A stretch of 12,934 bases of DNA from DASPPM01 sp035604475 (lineage in GTDB: Bacteria; Pseudomonadota; Alphaproteobacteria; JACZXZ01), in contig DATNIJ010000328.1 in NCBI GenBank assembly GCA_035604475.1, positions 1 to 12,934 of the forward strand, in the 5' to 3' direction. Both the position numbers and the translations under genes were made by a program. A model generated the notes under the pieces. That model had not been told where the DNA came from and searched no databases. It saw nothing but the letters and a program-made list of their open reading frames with translations. Positions 7,472 through 12,934 of this stretch are shown one piece after another (the first letter of the stretch is position 1; the number at the start of each line of letters is the position of its first letter).

Positions 7472-7490
7472 CTGGCACCGCAGGTGCCAG
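7472..7490. promoter_or_regulatory. Perfect 19-base palindrome, also sigma-54-like, upstream of wzy-like gene
   Basis: CTGGCACC (7472-7479) and GGTGCCAG (7483-7490) form a perfect 8-base stem around GCA, 18 bases after the stop of the glycosyltransferase. On the plus strand it also fits the sigma-54 spacing rule: GG (7474-7475), ten bases, GC (7486-7487), with TGGCAC perfect in the -24 element but GTGCC instead of TTGCA in the -12 element. It could be an RNA hairpin, an operator or a sigma-54 promoter reading into the wzy-like gene. No T tract follows. Confidence 0.35.
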
Positions 7491-7503
7491 TTGTGTTAGG
7501 ATT

Positions 7504-7521
7504 CACCGGCATTTTCCGGTG
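7504..7521 (+). promoter_or_regulatory. Hairpin immediately before the wzy-like gene
   Basis: CACCGG (7504-7509) and CCGGTG (7516-7521) form a perfect 6-base stem with a six-base loop (CATTTT). The stem ends 13 bases before the ATG at 7535 and only two bases before the weak ribosome site GAGAG (7524-7528). Together with the palindrome at 7472-7490 it makes two consecutive hairpins in an 81-base leader, which could lower expression of the polymerase relative to upstream genes. Confidence 0.35.
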
Positions 7522-7534
7522 CTGAGAGTACTGC

Positions 7535-8992
7535 ATGATTCTCGTCTTCGCGGTGGGTGCGGTCTTTCTGCTGAGCGTGTGGCTCGTCGCCATCCTGGAT
7601 TGGCGGCGGATGGTCTACGGCCTGTTGCTCTTGGCACCCTTCACGGGCATCCCCATTCTGCTCTCCGGGCACAATTCGCTGACGCTCGTCCTCAAGGACG
7701 TGCTCTTCGTCGTCCCGCTCTATGTCTCGCTCTTCCTGCTCCATCCGCGCGAGGTCAAATCGGGGCACGTGCCGGGACTGCTGAGCGCGGCGCTGGGTTT
7801 CCTCGCCGTCCTCGTGCTCGGCCAGACCCTCAATCCGGGCGTAACGGTGATGCTGGCCGCATTGATCGGGGTGAAGGTGTGGCTCTTCTACCTGCCGCTC
7901 ATCTACGTAATGGCCGCCATGATCCGCCGGCCGGCGGATCACATTCGCCTGCTGCGCCTGATGACGGTGCTCGCCTTGGTCCCGAGCGCCGTCGGACTCT
8001 TGCAGTGGTTTCTCTCGCTCAGCATCGGCTACCGTGAAGCCATGCAATGGTTCTACGGCGCCGCGGCCAAGGAGGCGACGCAAGGATTCAGCGAGTTCGA
8101 CTACGGCGGCAAGTTCTACCGCATTCCCTCGACCTTCTCCTTCGTGACGCAATATTACGGCTTCCTCCTCTCGATGACCGTCGTGTCCTACATCGCGCGG
8201 AGGGTCGATCCATCGCGGAAGTGGCGGCGCTTCGCCGGCCTTGTCTTCTACACCGTGATCGTCGCCTCTTTTCTCGCCGGCAGCCGGCAAGCCTATCTCT
8301 TCACCCCGGTGACGGTGATCGCCCTTTATCTGCTCGATGGCCGGCTCAAGGGCGTCGCGGCCGCCATCGTCGTGATTCCGGTTCTCGTCTACGGAGCGCT
8401 CGATCTCGGCGGCGTCGATCCCCTGGAGGTGCTTGGCGTGACCGGCGAGCTCACCGGCAGATACGGCAAGGAATTCGTTCTCGAGAGTCCGGAGCGCGCC
8501 TTGGAGATAGTTCCCTTCGGCATGGGCACGGGTGCGGACACGGGCCCCGCCCGCTACGCGTTTCCCAACCAGTTCCTCCCGGCCTTCAATCTCCCGCTCA
8601 ATATCGAGAGCTATTACACCAAATCGATCGTGGAGCTGGGCTTTCCGGGACTCATCGCGGTCTTCGGCATCTTCGGCACGCTGATCGCCGTGGGCCTGAG
8701 GGCACGCAGCATGTTGCGCACGCCGGAGCTCAAGACGACGGCCGCGGCCTATACGGCCTTCGTCATGATCATGGCCATCAACAGCATCAAGGGCTACGCG
8801 ATCGACATCGATCCCATCAACATCTACTTCTGGATGTTCGCCGGCATCCTGTGCAAGCTGCCTTATCTCGAGGCGGCTGAGGCGGCGCGGCCGCAAAGAG
8901 CGGCAGCGCCGCTGCGCGGCGTCGCCTTCCGGCCGCGCAATGCCAGCCGGCCGGCGCTCGTGCGACGGCCGATGCCGGGACGGCTGCGCTAG
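7535..8992 (+). CDS. Wzy-like O-antigen/exopolysaccharide polymerase
   Basis: The 485-residue protein is polytopic, with about ten to twelve hydrophobic segments (for example around 1-20, 27-45, 54-70, 80-97, 104-127, 142-162, 201-221, 234-248, 273-290, 368-388, 404-415 and 428-443). A large soluble loop (about 291-365) carries GMGTGADTG (329-337) and NIESYYTKSIVELGFPGLI (356-374), the loop/helix arrangement common to Wzy polymerases and O-antigen ligases. AGSRQAYL (248-255) holds an arginine of the kind these enzymes conserve. It would join flipped repeat units in the periplasm. Wzy and WaaL are hard to tell apart; the position beside a flippase favours polymerase. The start is ATG 7535 after weak GAGAG. 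The soluble C-terminal tail (about 451-485) has ten arginines and no acidic residue. Another reading is a ligase. Confidence 0.85.
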   Translation: MILVFAVGAVFLLSVWLVAILDWRRMVYGLLLLAPFTGIPILLSGHNSLTLVLKDVLFVVPLYVSLFLLHPREVKSGHVPGLLSAALGFLAVLVLGQTLNPGVTVMLAALIGVKVWLFYLPLIYVMAAMIRRPADHIRLLRLMTVLALVPSAVGLLQWFLSLSIGYREAMQWFYGAAAKEATQGFSEFDYGGKFYRIPSTFSFVTQYYGFLLSMTVVSYIARRVDPSRKWRRFAGLVFYTVIVASFLAGSRQAYLFTPVTVIALYLLDGRLKGVAAAIVVIPVLVYGALDLGGVDPLEVLGVTGELTGRYGKEFVLESPERALEIVPFGMGTGADTGPARYAFPNQFLPAFNLPLNIESYYTKSIVELGFPGLIAVFGIFGTLIAVGLRARSMLRTPELKTTAAAYTAFVMIMAINSIKGYAIDIDPINIYFWMFAGILCKLPYLEAAEAARPQRAAAPLRGVAFRPRNASRPALVRRPMPGRLR

Positions 8993-9038
8993 ATACCAGG
9001 AGCCGAGGACCTCTCCGAGCCTGCCTGCGAGACCGCCG

Positions 9039-9812
9039 TCAACCGCTCGTCTGCAGGAAGCGCCGCGCGCTCCCCTCCAGCACGAGGCAGGTGAGCACGC
9101 CCGTGGCATAGGCGCCGGTATCGATGCCGATGCGGTTGGGGCGCACCTGGGGCTCGGTCATGATCGTGTGGCCGTGCACCACCATCTTGCCGTGGTCGCT
9201 GGGGTCGTCGAGAAAAGGCTCGCGAATCCACAGCGTGTCCTCGTCGCGCTGCTCCTCGAGGGGGACGCCCGGGCGGATGCCGGCATGGACGAAATAATAA
9301 TCGCCTTCGATATGCCAGCGCTTGAGCCCGCGCAGGAACGCGAGGTGCCGCTCCGGCAGATTGCGGCCGAGCTGCTCGCACAGATGGCTCATGCGCGTGA
9401 GGTCGGTCCCCCGCTCCAGCATGCGTACGCCGTAGCTGTAGAGCGTCGCCCCGCCGCCGTTCATGAACCAACCCGGCCCCGCCTTCGGTTGCTCAAGGAA
9501 GCGGAGCATGAATTCCTCGTGGTTCCCCATGAGGTGGACGCTCTCGAAGCCCTCGAGCGGCACGTCGAGGAGAAGGTCGATCACCTCGCGCGACTGCAGG
9601 CCGCGGTCGACATAGTCGCCGAGATAGACGACGCATCTTCGCTCGACAGCACCTTGGCTGGCGTCCTCTCTGACCTTGACGTGAAGCGTCTCGAGAAGGT
9701 CGGCGCGGCCGTGGATATCGCCGATCGCGTAGACGCGCGTGCCCCGAGGTACGCTGAATACCCTCTCGATCGGCTGCGGACGCGGACGCGACGTGAACAG
9801 GTGCTTGAGCAT
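9039..9812 (-). CDS. PPP-family serine/threonine-type metallophosphatase
   Basis: This 257-residue protein carries the full set of PPP phosphoesterase motifs: GDIHG (31-35), GDYVDRG (65-71), GNHE (96-99), VHAG (175-178) and VHGHT (212-216), so both metal sites look intact. It resembles bacterial PrpA/PrpB-like and bis(5'-nucleosyl)-tetraphosphatase-like members, which remove phosphate from phosphoproteins or nucleotides in the cytoplasm; the sequence does not decide between protein and nucleotide substrates. There is no signal peptide or membrane segment. The ATG at 9812 follows AAGAGAG about five bases upstream. The gene lies 160 bases downstream of the degenerate HD-GYP sensor on the same strand and ends 46 bases from the stop of the wzy-like gene, facing it. 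No hairpin terminator is evident in that short convergent gap. Confidence 0.92.
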   Translation of the reverse strand: MLKHLFTSRPRPQPIERVFSVPRGTRVYAIGDIHGRADLLETLHVKVREDASQGAVERRCVVYLGDYVDRGLQSREVIDLLLDVPLEGFESVHLMGNHEEFMLRFLEQPKAGPGWFMNGGGATLYSYGVRMLERGTDLTRMSHLCEQLGRNLPERHLAFLRGLKRWHIEGDYYFVHAGIRPGVPLEEQRDEDTLWIREPFLDDPSDHGKMVVHGHTIMTEPQVRPNRIGIDTGAYATGVLTCLVLEGSARRFLQTSG

Positions 9813-9972
9813 GCTGCTCTCTTGTAACGCGACGATGCCTCGTCCCCTCCCCGGCCGAGCGTGCCCGAGTGCTCAAAGGCGCGCCGCTCTTGTCCGGCGC
9901 CGGCCGGGCGTCCCCCTTAGGTGGGATCGGACGGCCGGAATGGCAAAGAACCTAGCGAGCGAAAACGCCGGC
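9813..9972. other. Intergenic gap between sensor and phosphatase
   Basis: This 160-base gap lies between two minus-strand genes. It is GC-rich and contains GGCCGG-type self-complementary patches near 9900 and 9935, but no stem followed by a T tract and no convincing promoter hexamers. The only clear symmetry is a 5-base inverted repeat, GACGA (9830-9834) with TCGTC (9839-9843), close to the phosphatase start. Whether the two genes share a transcript cannot be decided from sequence. Confidence 0.4.
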
Positions 9973-12090
9973 CTATTGCCGCGGCAACGTCGAGAACGCG
10001 GCCCAGGCGCTGCGGCCCCCCTTGTTGTCGAGGTAGTTGATGAGGGCCGCCACCACCCCCCGATCGAAGCGCGTGCCCATGCCGCGCACCAGAGACTCGG
10101 CGGCCGCGTCCATGTCGAGACCGGGGCGATTGAGCCGCGGGCTCACCATGGCGACGAAGGCATTGGCCACGGCGACCACGCGCGCCGTCGGCAGGATGGC
10201 CTCGCCCACGAGGCCGCGCGGCCGGCCCGAGCCGTCCCAGTTCTCGCGGCATTGGCGCAGGGTCTCGACCACCGGGCCGTCGAACTCGATGCCCTCGAGG
10301 AATTCGGCCGTAGCATCGAGGCTGTCGCGCACGTGCTCGATCTCCTCCTCGCTCAGGCGGCCCGCCTTGGTAAGGATGTCGGCCGGCACCAGAATCTTGC
10401 CGAGGTTCATGAGATTGCCGGCGAATTCCGCGGTCTCGACCAACGCCGGATCGAGGCCCATCTCGCTCGCGATCGCGTGCGCCACGGTGGCCACGCGCAT
10501 GGAGTGATCCGCGGCATAGCGATCGCGCCGGTCGACCAGGCTGACGAGACTCTTCACCAGCTTGGCGAGCGTGCGCTCGCGTCGCTCGCGCTCGCTCACC
10601 GCGACCGTCACGTCCTGCTCGACGACGAGGACGCCGCGCGGCACGATGTCCAGCATGGTGGTGAGCGGGATATGCTCGCTTTGCAGCACGCGAAGAGTGC
10701 GTCCCGCGCCCAGGCGGTGAACGGCCGAGACCATCTTCTCGTCTTCGAGTGCCTCGCGGTTGAGCCGCTCGAGGCGCTTGGCGGCGTCGGGTCCGAGCAC
10801 GGAGGCGAGCGTCTTGCCGATCATGTCGGCGGCCGGAATGCCCGCCTCCTCCGCCGACTGGCGATTGGCGAAGCGGTAGCGCGATTCCTCGTCGGCGATG
10901 AAGATCGCGTTGGGCTGACTGTCGGTCACGAGGCGCAGGAAATTGCCTTGATGCTCGAAGCGCCCCGCGAGCGCGCGATAGCGCCGAGCGGCCTCCGAGG
11001 CGCGCTGGGAGGCACCGTGGCGCCAGATGGCGATGATGCCGGCGGTAAGCAGAAGGATCGCGAGCAGGAAGACCGCAAGCAGATCGCGCGCGCGCCGATC
11101 GCTGGCGCCGAGTGCCGTGGCGCGGTCGACCTTGTAGATCAGCAGCCACGGCGTGCCCTCGATTTTCCGGCTGATGAACAGCACGGGCGTATTGCGGTAA
11201 TCGCGCTTGATTTCGAAGCCGCCGGGTGCAGCGATCGCGGCGGCGGCGTCAAGATCAGGCGTATTGGTCGCGAGCGCGAACGACAAGAGAGCCTTGTTGC
11301 CCTGGAGCGGGGAGAGATAGCGGATGACCGCACCCTCCTGGCGCACGAGCACGGCCTCGGCCGTCTCGATATCGCCCGGCTGCTTCAGCTTGGGATAGAG
11401 CTCGCTGCCGACCTCCTTGATGCCGAGGACCCAGCCCACCTGCTGCTCCGCCGACGCTTCCGCCTGGATGGCATAGATGGGCACGAGGAAGCCCATGGCG
11501 GGCTGCTTGGCGGGATCGAGGAAGATATCGCGGAGCGCGTGCCGGGCCTTCTCCGCCGAGGCGACGAACTGGCGCGTGGCGAGATCGGCCGCCGGCATGC
11601 TGCGGGTCGCCACCAGCGTCTTGCCGTCGAGATCGAGCACGGCCATTCCCGCAAGCCCGGTGCGCTGCACGTCGGCGGGGACCTCGGGACCGAGCACAGG
11701 GGCCTTGAAGCCGGCGCCGTCGGCCCTCACGATGAGCATGTTCTGGAGATATTCGGCCTGGGCCTCGCCGTCCTGCACCTTGCTTATATCGCCGCCGGCA
11801 AGCTTGACCTGGGTCAAAAAAAGCCGCACGGAATCGCTGTCGGCGACATCGCTCAATTCTTGCCATTGCTGGGCGAGCCAGGCCTCCACGGCGTCCTTGC
11901 GGCTGTCGGCAACGAGGCCGAGCCGGTCCTGCCAGGTGCGCAGATCGCGCTCCCGCAAGTCATCGACGAAGCGGAAGACCTGCCAGACCCCGAGGGCGGC
12001 AACAAGCAAGATCCCCGCCGCGGTGAGAGCGACGCCGGCACTGACGCGCCAACGCTTTCCTTTCGGCTCGGAATTCAGTAAATCGGACAT
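9973..12090 (-). CDS. Membrane sensor with Cache-like, PAS and degenerate HD-GYP domains
   Basis: The 705-residue product has a short cytoplasmic start, a first membrane helix (about 17-39), a periplasmic region of about 295 residues resembling a double Cache sensor (helical entry 50-95, closing block GTPWLLIYKVDRA at 312-324), a second helix (about 337-356), a PAS domain (about 382-490) and an HD-GYP-like domain (about 505-690). The HD-GYP fold is recognisable from DHSMRVATVAHAIASEMGL, KILVPADILTKAGRLSEEE and WDGSGRPRGLVGEAILPTARVVAV. Most metal ligands are replaced: the HD pair is M561-N562, the HHE motif reads CRE (614-616), GYP reads GRP (622-624), the late Asp is N643 and the helix histidine is S590; only H529 remains. 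It is therefore probably not a c-di-GMP phosphodiesterase but a receptor or scaffold. ATG 12090 has GAGG upstream; a GTG at 12114 is less likely. Confidence 0.9.
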   Translation of the reverse strand: MSDLLNSEPKGKRWRVSAGVALTAAGILLVAALGVWQVFRFVDDLRERDLRTWQDRLGLVADSRKDAVEAWLAQQWQELSDVADSDSVRLFLTQVKLAGGDISKVQDGEAQAEYLQNMLIVRADGAGFKAPVLGPEVPADVQRTGLAGMAVLDLDGKTLVATRSMPAADLATRQFVASAEKARHALRDIFLDPAKQPAMGFLVPIYAIQAEASAEQQVGWVLGIKEVGSELYPKLKQPGDIETAEAVLVRQEGAVIRYLSPLQGNKALLSFALATNTPDLDAAAAIAAPGGFEIKRDYRNTPVLFISRKIEGTPWLLIYKVDRATALGASDRRARDLLAVFLLAILLLTAGIIAIWRHGASQRASEAARRYRALAGRFEHQGNFLRLVTDSQPNAIFIADEESRYRFANRQSAEEAGIPAADMIGKTLASVLGPDAAKRLERLNREALEDEKMVSAVHRLGAGRTLRVLQSEHIPLTTMLDIVPRGVLVVEQDVTVAVSERERRERTLAKLVKSLVSLVDRRDRYAADHSMRVATVAHAIASEMGLDPALVETAEFAGNLMNLGKILVPADILTKAGRLSEEEIEHVRDSLDATAEFLEGIEFDGPVVETLRQCRENWDGSGRPRGLVGEAILPTARVVAVANAFVAMVSPRLNRPGLDMDAAAESLVRGMGTRFDRGVVAALINYLDNKGGRSAWAAFSTLPRQ

Positions 12091-12262
12091 AGGGGCCTCG
12101 GACGCTGTCTCCACATGCCCCAGCCATAGGCGGTCTGGGTCGTGGCATAGTATGATCGGATCGGCACCGGCCGGCAGAGAAACGTTCGGCAGAAAGGTGG
12201 CCCAGGTTTAACACAAGTTTCGGGCCGCGGGAATCGCCCTCGGCCACGAGGTAGTGCGTGGA
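12091..12262. other. Divergent intergenic region between sensor and protease genes
   Basis: This 172-base region must hold the promoters of the sensor (minus) and the protease (plus), unless one lies further away. TATGAT (12151-12156, plus) matches the -10 consensus at five of six positions, but I see no -35 at a fitting distance. A self-complementary CCGGCCGG lies near 12167-12174, and GATCG occurs twice in tandem just before it (12154-12163). I see no convincing operator. Confidence 0.3.
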
Positions 12263-12934
12263 ATGTCGATGATCGGCGCGTGGATCACGGCAGGCGGCCT
12301 GCGCCCGAGGCGGCGTGCAGCAGCCCCAGCCGCCGCGCTCGCTCTCCTGCTCGCCTTATCGGGGCCGTCGCGGGCCTTGGAAGGCGAAAGCCTCTTCGGC
12401 AGCATCGGCGTGCAAATGAACGCGACCAACTTGCGTCAGCTGCTGCCCCAATGGGCCGCCGTGATCGACCGCATGAACCAGACCCCCGAGCCGTTCGATA
12501 GCCGCTGCGAGGACCCCCGCTTGAGCTTCTGCGCGCTGCAGAAATGGACCCCGTTCCTCGCCGGCCTCAAGGGTCTCGACGAGATGACCCAGCTCAAGCG
12601 AATCAACGACTTCATGAACAATGTCCCTTATCTGATTGACGCCGTCTGGGAGACGCCGCTCGAATTCCTCCGCAGATTCGGGATGTGCAGGGATTATGCG
12701 GTTGCCAAGTACTGGTCGCTGCGCTACCTCGGCTGGCCGTCGGACCGCCTGCGCATCGTGGTCTTGGACATTCTCGACATGCCTGACGGCCAAACGGGGA
12801 GGCCGACCAGCCACGCCGTTCTCGTCGTCCACATCAACGGTCAGAGTCTCGTGCTCGACAATCTGCACAAAGGCTACGTCGTGGATGCGAAAAGCATCGT
12901 CGACTATCGCCCCGTATACGCGGTCACGGAGCAC
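12263..12934 (+). CDS. BTLCP-family periplasmic transglutaminase-like cysteine protease (LapG-like), cut by right edge
   Basis: The frame from ATG 12263 stays open for 224 codons to the window edge. Residues 1-38 form a Sec-type signal peptide: an arginine-rich start, hydrophobic PAAALALLLALSG, and a likely cut after SRA (36-38). The mature part matches bacterial transglutaminase-like cysteine proteinases (DUF920): a helical region with PYLIDAVWETPLEFLRRFG (122-140), the catalytic Cys in GMCRDYAVAKYW (C142), the His in TSHAVLVV (H184) and the Asp in LVLDNL (D199), so the triad is complete. C82 and C90 could form a disulfide. LapG-type members cut surface adhesins in the periplasm. The residues flanking C142 are Met and Arg rather than the acidic pair typical of the family. 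GAGG lies 11 bases before this ATG; a second in-frame ATG is at 12269. It is divergent from the degenerate HD-GYP sensor. Confidence 0.9.
   Translation, partial: MSMIGAWITAGGLRPRRRAAAPAAALALLLALSGPSRALEGESLFGSIGVQMNATNLRQLLPQWAAVIDRMNQTPEPFDSRCEDPRLSFCALQKWTPFLAGLKGLDEMTQLKRINDFMNNVPYLIDAVWETPLEFLRRFGMCRDYAVAKYWSLRYLGWPSDRLRIVVLDILDMPDGQTGRPTSHAVLVVHINGQSLVLDNLHKGYVVDAKSIVDYRPVYAVTEH

Noticed and set aside
8993..9038. A terminator in the gap between the polymerase and phosphatase genes
   Set aside because: No stem longer than a few pairs and no T tract on either strand could be found in these 46 bases.
7496..9109. A 537-codon open frame on the minus strand across the polymerase gene
   Set aside because: It is an antisense shadow: rich in charged residues, without motifs, and opposite a clear membrane protein.
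9739..12081. A 780-codon open frame on the plus strand across the sensor gene
   Set aside because: It is antisense to the well-supported sensor gene, has the His/Asp/Arg/Gly-rich composition typical of GC-rich antisense frames, and shows no domain.
12151..12156. TATGAT as the protease promoter -10
   Set aside because: No -35-like hexamer lies 15-19 bases upstream; it is mentioned only as part of the intergenic description.
12263..12376. Twin-arginine (Tat) signal on the protease
   Set aside because: There is an RRR run, but it lacks the S-RR-x-F-L-K context and the hydrophobic stretch reads as an ordinary Sec signal.

Overview
The window is about two thirds G+C with strong third-position GC bias. 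Its gene families fit an alphaproteobacterium, perhaps Rhodospirillales or Hyphomicrobiales; this placement is inferred from gene content and style, with no rRNA or marker gene to confirm it. Ten protein genes fill almost all of it: eight complete and two cut by the window edges. No intergenic stretch exceeds about 215 bases. I see no tRNA, rRNA, insertion sequence or CRISPR array.

Positions 1-8992 are a surface-polysaccharide locus in mixed orientation. It holds a GT4 glycosyltransferase running off the left edge (minus), a divergent NodU/CmcH-type carbamoyltransferase (plus), a second GT4 (minus, convergent with the carbamoyltransferase) and a divergent GT9 heptosyltransferase-type enzyme (plus). 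These are followed by a plus-strand run of Wzx-like flippase, third GT4 and Wzy-like polymerase. Together they have the logic of a Wzx/Wzy-dependent pathway: glycosyltransferases build a lipid-linked repeat unit, the carbamoyltransferase may decorate a sugar, the flippase moves the unit across the inner membrane, and the polymerase joins units in the periplasm. The priming transferase, the export proteins and the nucleotide-sugar genes are not in the window.

Positions 9039-12934 look like a signalling and surface-control module. On the minus strand are a two-TM sensor with a Cache-like periplasmic domain, a PAS domain and an HD-GYP domain that has lost most of its metal ligands, then a PPP-family metallophosphatase. 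Divergent from the sensor is a secreted transglutaminase-like cysteine protease (BTLCP, the LapG family), cut by the right edge. A probably dead c-di-GMP-type domain on a membrane sensor, next to a LapG-family periplasmic protease, resembles the LapD/LapG logic built from different parts. This is the most interesting point in the window and remains a hypothesis.

Small regulatory structures include a palindrome overlapping a possible promoter upstream of the carbamoyltransferase, a two-hairpin convergent terminator containing a typical dispersed GC-rich palindrome, a palindrome just upstream of the GT9 start, and two hairpins ahead of the wzy-like gene, the first of which also reads as a sigma-54-like site.
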